This document shows, one piece after another, positions 8,140 to 17,427 of a DNA stretch of 64,000 nucleotides. Position numbers and translations under genes: made by a program. Source of the stretch: Asticcacaulis sp. (GTDB taxonomy: Bacteria; Pseudomonadota; Alphaproteobacteria; Caulobacterales; Caulobacteraceae). The notes beneath the pieces are model-generated. The model made no database searches, had not been told where the DNA came from, and saw nothing but the letters and a program-made list of their open reading frames with translations. Where the stretch lies: NCBI GenBank assembly GCA_024707255.1, contig JANQAC010000001.1:1984001-2048000 (forward strand), read 5' to 3'. Within the stretch, counting starts at the first letter, position 1; each line of letters begins with the position of its first letter.

Positions 8140-8769
8140 ATGAAATGTATTTTCCTTGCCCTGGGTATCCTGCTGTTTGCGCCTGGCGCCGCTGCCATGG
8201 CCGCCGACCTGACCGTTGCGGTCAACAACACGTCGGGCAGGCCGGTCGCCTTTGCCGTAGTGACCTGGACGCCGGCCGGTGGTGCGGTCATACCGGCCGC
8301 GGAAAAGGGCCGCGCCTTCGTCATGGCGCAGAAGAACGTCCAGTTCGCCCCCTATGTGCTGGCGGTGCCCGCCGGCGCCACGGTGGCCTTCCCCAATATG
8401 GACCGCGTCAATCACCACGTCTATTCGTTTTCACCCGCCCAGCCCTTCCAGTTTCCCCTCTATGGCAAGGGCAAGAGCCGCACGATGAAATTCGACCATC
8501 CGGGTTCGGTCGCGCTGGGCTGCAATATCCATGATTCGATGAGCGCCTATATCCGCGTGGTCGATACGCCCTATTATGCCACGACCGGCGCTGATGGCCG
8601 CGTCACCCTGAGCGTGCCGGAAGGCGCCGGCAGTCTGGCGGTCTGGCACCCGAATCAGGAGGCTCCGGAACGTCAAACGGCAAAAAACATGACAGTAGGT
8701 AAGGCGAACGCTGTCCAGACCTTCAGTATCAAGGTGCGCCAGGTCGCGCCGACGGCGGGCCAGTACTAG
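8140..8769 (+). CDS. Exported cupredoxin-like protein
   Basis: 209 residues with a signal peptide (about 1-22, cut near AMA-AD). Residues 60-140 form a cupredoxin: PAGATVAFPNMDRVNHHVYSF supplies the first histidine (92 or 93) and LGCNIHDSM supplies Cys128, His131 and Met134, the type 1 copper set. Such proteins are often annotated as methylamine-utilisation-like but no methylamine genes are near. A C-terminal beta-rich extension follows. It starts a tight three-gene unit (gaps of 3 and 4 bases) with a GGDEF-EAL protein and an outer-membrane protein, which suggests a periplasmic copper or redox signal feeding c-di-GMP control. Confidence 0.85.
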   Translation: MKCIFLALGILLFAPGAAAMAADLTVAVNNTSGRPVAFAVVTWTPAGGAVIPAAEKGRAFVMAQKNVQFAPYVLAVPAGATVAFPNMDRVNHHVYSFSPAQPFQFPLYGKGKSRTMKFDHPGSVALGCNIHDSMSAYIRVVDTPYYATTGADGRVTLSVPEGAGSLAVWHPNQEAPERQTAKNMTVGKANAVQTFSIKVRQVAPTAGQY

Positions 8770-8772
8770 ATT

Positions 8773-11145
8773 ATGCTTATTTTCAAACGCCTCAGCACCC
8801 GGTTGGCCGTGATGTTCGGCGGGCTGTTCGCCCTGGCCCTGCTGCTGATCGCGCTGGCCAGCTACATGGCGGTGGTTTCCTACGCGCGGTCGTCAGTCCA
8901 GAAGGAATTGCAGGCATCGGCCAGTGTGTTCAAGCGTATCTGGACCCTGAAATCGGACGCCCTGCAAACCAATGCCGTCCTGCTGTCGCGCGATTTCGGC
9001 TTCAAGTCTGCCCTGGCGACGCACGATACCGCCACGGTCGAATCGGCCTTTGACAATCTCCAGGGGCGGCTGAATATCGAGACCGGCCTGATCATTGGCC
9101 GTGACGGTCAGCCGATGGCGGGCGAGCAGGGCTCCCTGGGCCAGACCCTGGCCGGCGCCCTGAGCCGCAAGGATGAGTTCGGCGCCGTCAACGGCATTAT
9201 CGCCATAGATACGCACCCCTACCAGGCGGTGGCCGCGCCGGTCATGGCGCCGGACCGCCTCGGCTGGGTCGTTTTCGCCCAGCGGCTCGACGACAACGAA
9301 ATGCAGAACCTGCAGGGACTGTCATCGATTCCCATCAAGGCCGGCATTCTGACCCAGACGCGCGGCGGCCTGTGGCTGGGCCCGCAGGAACAGACCCGTG
9401 ACTACAAGCCGAGTTCACTCAGCTTCTTCATCGACAAGAGCCTGCAAACCAAAGCCGCCAGCATGGTGCATTCCAGCCGCGGCACCATGATCGCCGTCGC
9501 CACGCCTCTGCCGAATCTCGACAGCCAGCAGAAGAGCGTATTGCTGCTCAGCTACCCCTTGAGCGCGGCGCTGAAATCCTATCAGCCCCTGCTGACCGCG
9601 CTGCTGGGTATCGGCCTGTTCGGCCTGTGCATGGTGGTGGCCGCCAGTCTCTACCTGGCGCGCAACCTGACCCGCCCGATCCTGGCGCTGAAGGATGCAG
9701 CCTTCGCCCTGCGTGACGGCCGGCCCGGCCAGGTGCGGATTACGACCCAGGACGAAATGGCCGACCTGGCTTCGGCCTTTAACGATATGGCTGTTTCCAT
9801 CGAAGACCGTGAGCGCGATATTACCCTTCTGGCCAAGAGCGACATGGCCACGGGCCTGCCGAACCGCTCGGCTTTCGAGGACTATATCGGGGGTTTGCGC
9901 GACAAGGGTATCGACAGCGGCGTGGTCGTCGTCTGTATCGGCATCGACCGCTACGCCCATATCCGCGCTGTCTGGGGTGTCTCCTACGCCCATACCCTGA
10001 TCGCGCGTTTGCAGGACATTCTGGTCCGCATCTTCGCCAATGCCTATATCGCTCGCCTGTCGGCCGATACGCTCGGCCTGTGCCTCCACCCGTGCGAGGT
10101 CGACCAGGCCCTTCCTCTGGCCCGCGCCATCGCCGCCCGCCTCGACAAGCGCATCAAGGTCACCGAGGATCAGAGCCTCGACGTCATGGTCAGCCTGGGC
10201 GTCTACCATATGGCCAATGCCCGCCCGACGCCCGATGAAATGATAGAACGCGCCCTCATCGCGCTCGATCAGGCCCGCGCCGCCAAGACCCGGATCGCCC
10301 TGTTCGACCCGCGCATCTATTCCGAACTGGCCGATACCCTGCTGCTGACCGACCAGCTTTACGCCGCCCTGGCCAGCAAGGCCCTGCAGGTCTGGTATCA
10401 GCCCAAGTTCAGCTACCGGGAAAGCCGCATCATCTCGGTGGAGGCCCTGGTGCGCTGGAATCATGCCGAGCGGGGGTATGTCTCCCCGCAGCGCTTCGTG
10501 CAGATCGCCGAAGAAACCGGCGCCATCCGCGACCTGACCACCCAGGTTCTGCACACCTGCATCGCCGACCAGGGGCGCCTGAAATCGGCCGGTTTCGACC
10601 TCGATATCAGCATCAACTATTCCGGCCGCCTGCTCAGCGACGAAGCCTATAACGCCCATGCGCTCAACATATGTGACCAGGCGGTAGGCCAGATATGCCT
10701 CGAAATCACAGAGACGGCGGTCATCGAGGATCCGAAGATCGGCCTGGCGGCGATCAATACCTTTGTCGACCGCGGGCTGGAAATCTCGATCGATGATTTC
10801 GGCACAGGCCTGTCGTCCTTGGCCTATCTCAAGCAGATTCCGGCGCACGAGCTTAAGATCGACCGCTCCTTCATCATGGAGATCGAAAGCGGGCAACGCG
10901 ACGCCCTGCTGGTACGCTCGGCGATCGATCTGGCCCATGGCCTCGGCATGAAGGTGACGGCCGAAGGCGTGGAGACGGCGGCGGCCTTTACCCTGCTGCA
11001 ATCCATGGGCTGTGATATCGCCCAAGGCTACGGGATCGGCAAGCCCATGCCCTTCGGTGACCTGGTCCTCTTCCTGAACGATTTCAGCGGTATGTCGGAG
11101 ACGAAGACGCAAATGCCGACCTATCGCAATCGAAAAGCGGTCTGA
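8773..11145 (+). CDS. Membrane HAMP-GGDEF-EAL protein, probable c-di-GMP phosphodiesterase
   Basis: 790 residues. TM helix 16-38, a periplasmic sensor region of about 235 residues, TM helix 273-296, a HAMP domain to about 345, a GGDEF domain (about 348-510) and an EAL domain (about 530-770). The EAL motif is intact (VEALVRWNH near 554) and IDDFGTGLSSLAYL and IDRSFI carry further catalytic residues, so c-di-GMP hydrolysis is likely. The GGDEF signature is replaced by SADTL (ARLSADTLGLC), so cyclase activity is unlikely. The gene lies between the cupredoxin and outer-membrane protein genes with almost no spacing. Confidence 0.9.
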   Translation: MLIFKRLSTRLAVMFGGLFALALLLIALASYMAVVSYARSSVQKELQASASVFKRIWTLKSDALQTNAVLLSRDFGFKSALATHDTATVESAFDNLQGRLNIETGLIIGRDGQPMAGEQGSLGQTLAGALSRKDEFGAVNGIIAIDTHPYQAVAAPVMAPDRLGWVVFAQRLDDNEMQNLQGLSSIPIKAGILTQTRGGLWLGPQEQTRDYKPSSLSFFIDKSLQTKAASMVHSSRGTMIAVATPLPNLDSQQKSVLLLSYPLSAALKSYQPLLTALLGIGLFGLCMVVAASLYLARNLTRPILALKDAAFALRDGRPGQVRITTQDEMADLASAFNDMAVSIEDRERDITLLAKSDMATGLPNRSAFEDYIGGLRDKGIDSGVVVVCIGIDRYAHIRAVWGVSYAHTLIARLQDILVRIFANAYIARLSADTLGLCLHPCEVDQALPLARAIAARLDKRIKVTEDQSLDVMVSLGVYHMANARPTPDEMIERALIALDQARAAKTRIALFDPRIYSELADTLLLTDQLYAALASKALQVWYQPKFSYRESRIISVEALVRWNHAERGYVSPQRFVQIAEETGAIRDLTTQVLHTCIADQGRLKSAGFDLDISINYSGRLLSDEAYNAHALNICDQAVGQICLEITETAVIEDPKIGLAAINTFVDRGLEISIDDFGTGLSSLAYLKQIPAHELKIDRSFIMEIESGQRDALLVRSAIDLAHGLGMKVTAEGVETAAAFTLLQSMGCDIAQGYGIGKPMPFGDLVLFLNDFSGMSETKTQMPTYRNRKAV

Positions 11146-11149
11146 TCGC

Positions 11150-12424
11150 ATGGGGGCATTCCGGGGAAGAATGACGCCGGCCCTGGCCTCCCTGCTGCTG
11201 CTGGCGGGCATGGCGCACGTCACCACGGCCCATGCGGAAACCAGCCTCTTTGACCCTGCCAACTATACCGCCTGGATCGACCTGCGCCTCAGCCAGGCGA
11301 ACGGTGAACGCGGCTGGCTTGACGGCGGCTTCGGCAAGCTCAGGCACGGTAACGAAACAGCGGCTGATATCGCCCAGGCGGCGGTGTTGTGGAAGCCGCA
11401 ACTGACCGATACCTTTTCCGGCTATGTCCTGCTTCAGGGTGTCTCCGACGCCGAAGTGCCGGTCGGTGTCGAGGAAGCTTATCTGCAATGGAAGCCTGTG
11501 CCGAAATCCGGTTTTCGCTTTGGCCTGCGTCTTGGCCAGATGTTCCCGCCGGTCTCCATGGAGCACGACGGCACGGGCTGGACGACGCCGCGCAGCCTGA
11601 CGCCTTCGGCCATCAATTCGTGGATCGGCGAGGAAGTGCTGGTGCGCGGGCTGGAGGTCAATACACAGCAAAGCTTTGCCGGTCACAGGCTGGGGCTGAC
11701 CCTGGGCGGGTTCAGGCGGGATGATACGGCGGGCACGCTGCTGAGCTGGCGCGGCTGGGCGCTGCACGATATGTCTTCGGCCGAAAACACCCGGCTGAAA
11801 CTGCCCGAGGGTGAAAACCAGGGCTGGTATCGGATATTCGATGACAACCAGGCGCCGCTCAGCAAGCCCATGGTCGAACTGGACGGACGGCTGGGCTATT
11901 ATGCCCGGTTGGACTGGCGCCCGCCGGCGCCGCTGGCGGTCAATCTCGAAGTCTACGACAATCAGGGCGACCCGATGGCCCTGCGCAACGGCCAGTGGGG
12001 CTGGGCGACGCGCTTTTACAATCTCGGCCTGGCATACCGGCTGACGGCTAGGGATGAGCTGCTCAGCCAGTACATGACCGGACAGACCGCCACCGGCTGG
12101 CCGGTTGGGCAGGGGCATCGCGTCGTCGATACCGGCTTCGAGTCGGCTTACCTGCTGGTGTCGCACCGCTGCGAAGGAGGCGCGCGGCTGACGGGACGCA
12201 TGGATTATTTCGCCGTCAAGGACTATTCGCGGCGGACCGTGGATGATAACGGCGAAACCGGTTACAGCGCCACCCTGGCCTGGATGAAACCAGTCAATGA
12301 TTACCTGGATATGGGCATCGAGGCCCTGCATGTGATCAGTGACCGTCCGGCGCGGATAACCCAGGGACTTTCAGCACAGCAATCACAAACCCAACTTCAG
12401 GTCGCGCTAAAGTGGCATCTCTAG
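11150..12424 (+). CDS. Outer-membrane beta-barrel (porin-like) protein
   Basis: 424 residues; signal peptide to about residue 29 (ATAHA-ET equivalent: TTAHAETS). The rest alternates short amphipathic strands rich in Tyr, Trp and Gly and ends in WHL, close to the aromatic C-terminus of outer-membrane barrels. The start at 11150 has a second Met at 11171; the first follows the upstream stop by four bases and is used. I do not recognise a close family; porins of the phosphate-selective or alginate type are the nearest in appearance. Third gene of the cupredoxin/GGDEF-EAL unit. Confidence 0.65.
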   Translation: MGAFRGRMTPALASLLLLAGMAHVTTAHAETSLFDPANYTAWIDLRLSQANGERGWLDGGFGKLRHGNETAADIAQAAVLWKPQLTDTFSGYVLLQGVSDAEVPVGVEEAYLQWKPVPKSGFRFGLRLGQMFPPVSMEHDGTGWTTPRSLTPSAINSWIGEEVLVRGLEVNTQQSFAGHRLGLTLGGFRRDDTAGTLLSWRGWALHDMSSAENTRLKLPEGENQGWYRIFDDNQAPLSKPMVELDGRLGYYARLDWRPPAPLAVNLEVYDNQGDPMALRNGQWGWATRFYNLGLAYRLTARDELLSQYMTGQTATGWPVGQGHRVVDTGFESAYLLVSHRCEGGARLTGRMDYFAVKDYSRRTVDDNGETGYSATLAWMKPVNDYLDMGIEALHVISDRPARITQGLSAQQSQTQLQVALKWHL

Positions 12425-12655
12425 CCGGTTGCGGCCGCTCTTTTTGAACCTGTTGCCACTGCCATTGATTCGCAGGTGCGCATATTGCGGTGCGATAGAT
12501 TTCTTAAAACAACTGACCTTGAGGTGTTGTGTGCCCACCTGCGCGCGGTAGCGGGTGGCGGCATATTGTCCTGAAAATTAAGGAGAAGCCGATACGAAAA
12601 AGGGGATCGGTTTGCGTTTTTTGTCCTGCAATTCGCACACAGCCGAGCGGCCGAA

Positions 12656-12798
<143 letters not shown>

Positions 12799-13204
12799 GT
12801 AAGGGGGAATTACGCAAAAAACCATTTTAAGACAAAGGGTTTCTTGCGCCTGATTCTGAGCTGCCTGAGCTGCCTGGGTCGATCAGAGGGCGTGTCTCTA
12901 CTGAAAGCCCGTGCAAACCGCAAGCCCTTTTATATTCTTTATGATATTTTTATAATGCGTTTGTGGGGCGCTATAGCTTTTTAACGGTCAAGTTTGACCT
13001 ATATGAGGCATTGTACGGCTTCACTCGGATAAGCGTGTCTTTCTGGTGTCAGTTATCGCCAAAGAGGCTAAAAAACAGCACGAATTTAACCAAAGTTGCA
13101 TTTGGGTGCTATGCAAAACGGGCTGGTAAAGTTATGAAGCGTCGTACTAAGGTTTCAGTCGAGATGATCGGCTGTTCGTTGGATGGCCATGAGAGGGCAA
13201 TAAC
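12799..13204. other. Upstream region of ompA, no gene seen
   Basis: About 400 bases between the tRNA 5' side and the OmpA start. The middle is AT-rich (around 12930-12960, with TTTATATTCTTTATGATATTT) and likely holds the ompA promoter and the start of a long leader; a TTGACC hexamer lies near 12990. No conserved reading frame or RNA motif could be assigned. Confidence 0.4.
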
Positions 13205-14425
13205 ATGAAACACATTCTGCTGGCGAGCGCTGCTCTCGCTGCGATGGCAGTAGCGGGTTCCGCTTCTGCTGAACAGGCTAACGGCTGGTATGCAGCCGCT
13301 GACCTGGGTTATAACTGGAAGTCGGACTACAAGGCACGTTCGCAAGGCGCCATGCCTGACGGTGGCGCCTATGTCTACGACGTGGCGACCGACGATGACT
13401 GGGCCGGCTTTGCCCGTCTCGGCTATCGCTACAGCCCCAACTGGCGCGTTGAATTCGAAGGCGGCTACCGCCCCGGCGATATCAGCTCGGCTGTCGGCTT
13501 CCCGCGCACCTATCCCGGTTCGGCCGCTCTGGTCGACACCGCGATCTGCACCACCGGCGTGATCCGCACCGCCGGCGATCCCTGCGGTTCGCCGAAGGGC
13601 TCGTTCGAGCAAACCACCGTCATGGTCAACCTGTACTATGACTTCCTGCCGGAATCGCAGTTCCATCCGTTCGTCGGCGCCGGTGTCGGTCTCGACAGCG
13701 TGAAGGCGAAGATGCTCGGTCAACTGTCCACCAGCCCGGCTGGTACGGTCTCCGACCTGAGCATGGTTGGCAAGGACACGGTTGGCGCTTACCAACTGCT
13801 GGCCGGTGTGGCCTGGGCGCTTTCGGATCGCCTGAGCCTCGACGTTACCTATCGTTATCTGGACGCCGGCAAGGCCAAGTTCAATGCCGGCATCGAGCCG
13901 AACGGTGGCTGGGAAGACCCGGAAACCTTCACCGGCAAGTTCAGCGACCAGACTCTGACGGTCGGTCTGCGCTGGGCGTTTGGCGTTACGCCGCCGCCTC
14001 CGCCCCCGCCGCCTCCGCCCCCGCCGCCGCCTCCCCCGGTTGAAGCGCCTCCGCCGCCTCCGCCGCCGCCGGTTGCCGCTCCTGTCTATGAAGCCCGCGA
14101 GTTCATCGTGTACTTCGAATTCGACAAGTCGGACCTGACCGCTGACGCGCAATCGGTTGTCTCGGCTGCCGCTGACTACGCCAAGGCCGGTAACGCCGCC
14201 CGCATCGTGGTTGTCGGTCACACGGATACTTCCGGTTCGGCCGCTTACAACATCAAGCTGTCGGAACGCCGCGCCAAGACCGTTGCTGATGCCCTCGCCG
14301 GCCTCGGCGTTGACGGCTCCAAGCTGGCTGTCGACTGGAAGGGTGAATCGGCCCCGGCTGTCGCCACCGGCGACGGCGTGAAGGAACCGCTGAACCGTCG
14401 TTCGACCATCGACATCACGTTCTAA
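13205..14425 (+). CDS. OmpA family outer-membrane protein
   Basis: 406 residues. Signal peptide 1-22 (ending SASA), then an eight-strand-type barrel to about residue 260 (WYAAADLGYNW ... GLRWAFG), a proline linker with one run of about 17 prolines and another of 8, and a C-terminal OmpA/MotB peptidoglycan-binding domain (about 300-406) with FEFDKSDLTADA, VVVGHTDTSGSAAYN and LSERRAK, including the Asp and Arg that hold diaminopimelate. It ties the outer membrane to the wall. A strong terminator follows, consistent with a single, highly expressed gene. Confidence 0.93.
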   Translation: MKHILLASAALAAMAVAGSASAEQANGWYAAADLGYNWKSDYKARSQGAMPDGGAYVYDVATDDDWAGFARLGYRYSPNWRVEFEGGYRPGDISSAVGFPRTYPGSAALVDTAICTTGVIRTAGDPCGSPKGSFEQTTVMVNLYYDFLPESQFHPFVGAGVGLDSVKAKMLGQLSTSPAGTVSDLSMVGKDTVGAYQLLAGVAWALSDRLSLDVTYRYLDAGKAKFNAGIEPNGGWEDPETFTGKFSDQTLTVGLRWAFGVTPPPPPPPPPPPPPPPPVEAPPPPPPPPVAAPVYEAREFIVYFEFDKSDLTADAQSVVSAAADYAKAGNAARIVVVGHTDTSGSAAYNIKLSERRAKTVADALAGLGVDGSKLAVDWKGESAPAVATGDGVKEPLNRRSTIDITF

Positions 14426-14460
14426 TTTCAGAACGCGACGTAAAGTCGAAAACAAGATGA

Positions 14461-14496
14461 AGCCCGGCCTGAGCAATCAGGCCGGGCTTTTTCTTT
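14461..14496 (+). terminator. Rho-independent terminator of ompA
   Basis: AGCCCGGCCTGA-GCAA-TCAGGCCGGGCT hairpin (14461-14488) followed by TTTTTCTTT, 35 bases after the ompA stop. Confidence 0.9.
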
Positions 14497-14768
14497 GTCT
14501 CCTCGCTTTGTCTCTTTCCAGAGCCTAACGTAAAGTAACCTGTGACCGTGAAACAACAATGGTTGCAACAGTGACGACTGTCACAAAAGGTTCGCGCGTC
14601 TTGTAAAAAAAGCGACATAGACGCCTCTAAAAGGACAGACAGCAAAAACGATCCGCAGAAGGCAGCAGCGTGCAGGACGGTGAAAACCGCCGCCTTGCGC
14701 GACGGGGAACTGCGCTCTCACGGGATCGGAATTGCTTTGTTCTTTAACCCGGAGAGGGGATACTCCCG
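14497..14768 (+). promoter_or_regulatory. Leader of TonB receptor gene with an inverted repeat
   Basis: No gene is seen here. GTGAC-GACT-GTCAC at 14571-14584 is a symmetrical site that could be an operator. A GC-rich stem-loop stretch (about 14660-14720) follows and CCGGAGAGGGGA gives the ribosome binding site before the ATG at 14769. I looked for a cobalamin riboswitch and did not find its conserved core. Confidence 0.35.
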
Positions 14769-17138
14769 ATGAAATTCACCAAATCCATCATCCTGGCCGG
14801 CACGGCCCTGACGGGCCTGTTTGTGGCCTCTGCCGCCCTGGCGCAATCGACCGCCACCGAGGAAGTCGAAGTCGTCGTTGTTAAGGGCGCCAGAAAAGGT
14901 CTTGGCCCGATCAACAAGGAAACCGGCACCAAGACCAAGACCGCCATCGATCAGTCCTATATCGGTGCGCAATCCGCCGGCCAGACGATCGCCGAAACCC
15001 TCAACCTGGCGCCTGGCTATAACTTCACCAATAACGACCCCTACGGCTCATCCGGCGGCAATATCCGTCTGCGCGGCCTGGACGGTTCGCGCGTGTCTCT
15101 GACCATGGACGGCGTGCAACTCAACGATGCCGGCAACTACGCCATCTACACCAACCAGCAACTCGATCCGGAACTGATCCAGTCGGCCACCGTCATCACC
15201 GGCGCGACCGATGTGGACTCCATGACCGCCTCGGCTTCCGGTGGTACGGTCAGCTACACCACCCGCAAGCCATCGGATGACTTTGGCGTTGAGGCCACGA
15301 TCTCGACCGGCAGCTTCAACTATAACCGTCAATTCGTGATGGTGAACACCGGTGCTTTCGGTCCCTTCGGCACTAGAGCCCTTTTTGCGGCGTCTAACCA
15401 GAACTACGACACCTTCACGATCGAAAGTCCGGACAACGGCAAGCTGAAGAAGCAGCAATACAACTTCAACATCTACCAGCCTCTGGCCAATGGCAGCTAT
15501 TTTGGGGTGCGCGGTAACTATAACGAAAACCGCAACCGCTTCATCTTTGGGCAATCGCTGTCGAACTTCGCCAAGAATGGCAAGTATTACAACAGCGCTG
15601 GTGCCAATAACGTCAACCCTTCGAATACCGGCAATATCCGCGGCTATTCGAAATGGGTGATCAACGACCACTTCTTCTTCACGGTTGACCCGACCTATCA
15701 ATACGTCATGGCCAATGGCGGTGGCACGGGCGGTATCAGCGAAGTCGATGGCAAGATGTCGGTTTCCGGGCACACCTACTATTATTCGGAACTGGCCGGC
15801 GTCGATATCAACGGCGATGGCGATGCCACTGACACCAGCGTGAGCATCTATAACCCGAATACGACCGTCACCAACCGTTATTCGCTGACCTCGACTGGCG
15901 TCTATACTTTCGATCGCGGCGATGTGCTCCGCTTTGGTGCCTCGTTCGACCGCGGCCGTACCCGCCAGTCCGGCGAAAGCACTCTGCTGAATGCAGACGG
16001 CCGTTATATCGATCCGTTCGGTGGCCGCGAAGACGAAAGCCTGCGCATCATAGGTAAGGACGGCTCGGTCCATGAGCGTCGCTATCGCTTTTCGCTGGCC
16101 AATGTCGATACCTTCTTCATCGAATATCGTGGCAGCTTCCTCGAAGACAAGCTCTTCGTCTCGCTCGGCATCAAGCAGCAGAAGATGGAACGTGACCTGA
16201 ACCAGTACTGCTACTCGCCGGAGGATGGTGCGGGCTCCTATGCGCCGTTCTGTACCACGACGGCCCCGGCGGTCGACAATGGCGACGGCACGGCTACCTT
16301 CAACGGCGTCGACTATATCAAGCCTTACCACACCACGGTCGATTTCTCGAAGACCCTGCCCAGCCTCGGCCTGACCTACAAGATCACCGACGCCAACCAG
16401 GTCTATGTCAATTACTCGGAAGCCCTTTCGGCGCCCCGCACCGACAACTATTACGCCGTCGTATTCCTGAACGGCGAGGTCAAGCCGGCCAATCCGCTGC
16501 CGGAAACCAACAAGACGATCGAACTCGGCTACCGCTTCACCTCCCCGACCTTCACCGCTACGGCGGATGTCTGGGCGCAGAAGTACGAAAACCGCATCGT
16601 CTCTTCCTACGATCCGGATTCGGACAGTTATTTCGACCGTAACGTGGGTAATGTTGATCTGAAAGGCTTCGAAGCCTCGGCGGCCTGGGCCCCGACCTCC
16701 AGCCTGTCGCTTTTCGGCGGCCTGACCTATACCGACACCGAAATCCTCAGCGATTACGCGTCGGGCGCTACGGCGACGGTCAACACCAAGGGCAAGGCCC
16801 TGCCGGAAGTGCCGGATTGGATGGCGACCCTGGGCATGACCTACAAGCTCAGCGACTTCACCTTCAACCTGAGCGGAAAATATGTCGGCAAGCGCTTTGC
16901 CACTGACCTGAACGATTTGGAAACCCCGGATTACACCGTGGTGAACGGTTCGGTGCGCTGGGATCTGCCGGGCCTGGCCTTCCTCAAGCAAGGCACATAT
17001 GCGCAGCTCAACGTGATCAACCTGACAGACGAGTATTATTTCGGCTCGATCAGCAGCACGGTCGCGGCCTCCAACAAGCCGTCGTTCAATGTCGGCGCGC
17101 CGCGCACGGTCATGCTGTCGTTGCACACCGCTTTCTGA
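14769..17138 (+). CDS. TonB-dependent receptor
   Basis: 789 residues: signal peptide 1-25 (ALAQ), a plug domain (about 45-170, with GQTIAETLNLAPGYNF, GGNIRLRGLDGSRVSLTMDGVQLND) and a 22-strand-type barrel ending in SLHTAF with the terminal Phe of outer-membrane proteins. It imports a ligand across the outer membrane using TonB-ExbBD energy. The ligand cannot be told; the plug lacks a carboxypeptidase-like extension, and no siderophore or sugar genes adjoin it. The barrel resembles receptors that carry the KPANPLPETNKTIELGYR strand motif of TonB receptors generally. Monocistronic, with its own terminator. Confidence 0.9.
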   Translation: MKFTKSIILAGTALTGLFVASAALAQSTATEEVEVVVVKGARKGLGPINKETGTKTKTAIDQSYIGAQSAGQTIAETLNLAPGYNFTNNDPYGSSGGNIRLRGLDGSRVSLTMDGVQLNDAGNYAIYTNQQLDPELIQSATVITGATDVDSMTASASGGTVSYTTRKPSDDFGVEATISTGSFNYNRQFVMVNTGAFGPFGTRALFAASNQNYDTFTIESPDNGKLKKQQYNFNIYQPLANGSYFGVRGNYNENRNRFIFGQSLSNFAKNGKYYNSAGANNVNPSNTGNIRGYSKWVINDHFFFTVDPTYQYVMANGGGTGGISEVDGKMSVSGHTYYYSELAGVDINGDGDATDTSVSIYNPNTTVTNRYSLTSTGVYTFDRGDVLRFGASFDRGRTRQSGESTLLNADGRYIDPFGGREDESLRIIGKDGSVHERRYRFSLANVDTFFIEYRGSFLEDKLFVSLGIKQQKMERDLNQYCYSPEDGAGSYAPFCTTTAPAVDNGDGTATFNGVDYIKPYHTTVDFSKTLPSLGLTYKITDANQVYVNYSEALSAPRTDNYYAVVFLNGEVKPANPLPETNKTIELGYRFTSPTFTATADVWAQKYENRIVSSYDPDSDSYFDRNVGNVDLKGFEASAAWAPTSSLSLFGGLTYTDTEILSDYASGATATVNTKGKALPEVPDWMATLGMTYKLSDFTFNLSGKYVGKRFATDLNDLETPDYTVVNGSVRWDLPGLAFLKQGTYAQLNVINLTDEYYFGSISSTVAASNKPSFNVGAPRTVMLSLHTAF

Positions 17139-17230
17139 TTTTAGCTCAAGCGCTGCATGGCTTGCCTCGCATCAGCTCGGGCGGCCACTTGGCCTTGCCT
17201 AGATAAATCTTGGAAGCATTAAAGGCAGAG

Positions 17231-17261
17231 AAACGGCCCTCCTTGCGGGGGCCGTTTTTTT
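17231..17261 (+). terminator. Rho-independent terminator
   Basis: AAACGGCCC at 17231-17239 pairs with GGGCCGTTT at 17249-17257 and runs into seven T residues. It lies about 90 bases after the TonB receptor stop. Confidence 0.85.
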
Positions 17262-17377
17262 GTGCGGGCGGTGGCCAAATCGGGAAGGGCTGTGCTAATA
17301 GGCCAGACCATAGGTCGGCGCCGCAGCGGAATGGTTACCGTAGAGGCCAGTCGGGTTTTTGCTTTGTCGCGCAATTT

Positions 17378-17406
17378 ATCCGAAAAGTGGTGCCCACCTT
17401 ATCGGA
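17378..17406. repeat. Intergenic palindrome ahead of aguA
   Basis: ATCCGA...TCGGAT ends with an inner AAGTGG/CCACCTT pair. It is of the same type as the palindromes at 881 and 38610 and lies 21 bases before the aguA start. Confidence 0.5.
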
Positions 17407-17427
17407 TTGCAGTTTGGGATATCCAGA

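Noticed and set aside
9415..11262. Long open frame (615 codons) on the minus strand opposite the GGDEF-EAL gene
   Set aside because: Its translation has no family features and its codon pattern is the shadow of the well-supported gene on the plus strand.
14590..14760. Cobalamin riboswitch ahead of the TonB receptor
   Set aside because: The region is stem-loop rich, but the conserved B12-box and core elements could not be found.
15048..17126. Long open frame (692 codons) opposite the TonB-dependent receptor
   Set aside because: Antisense shadow of a GC-rich gene; the plus-strand product has a signal peptide, plug and barrel.
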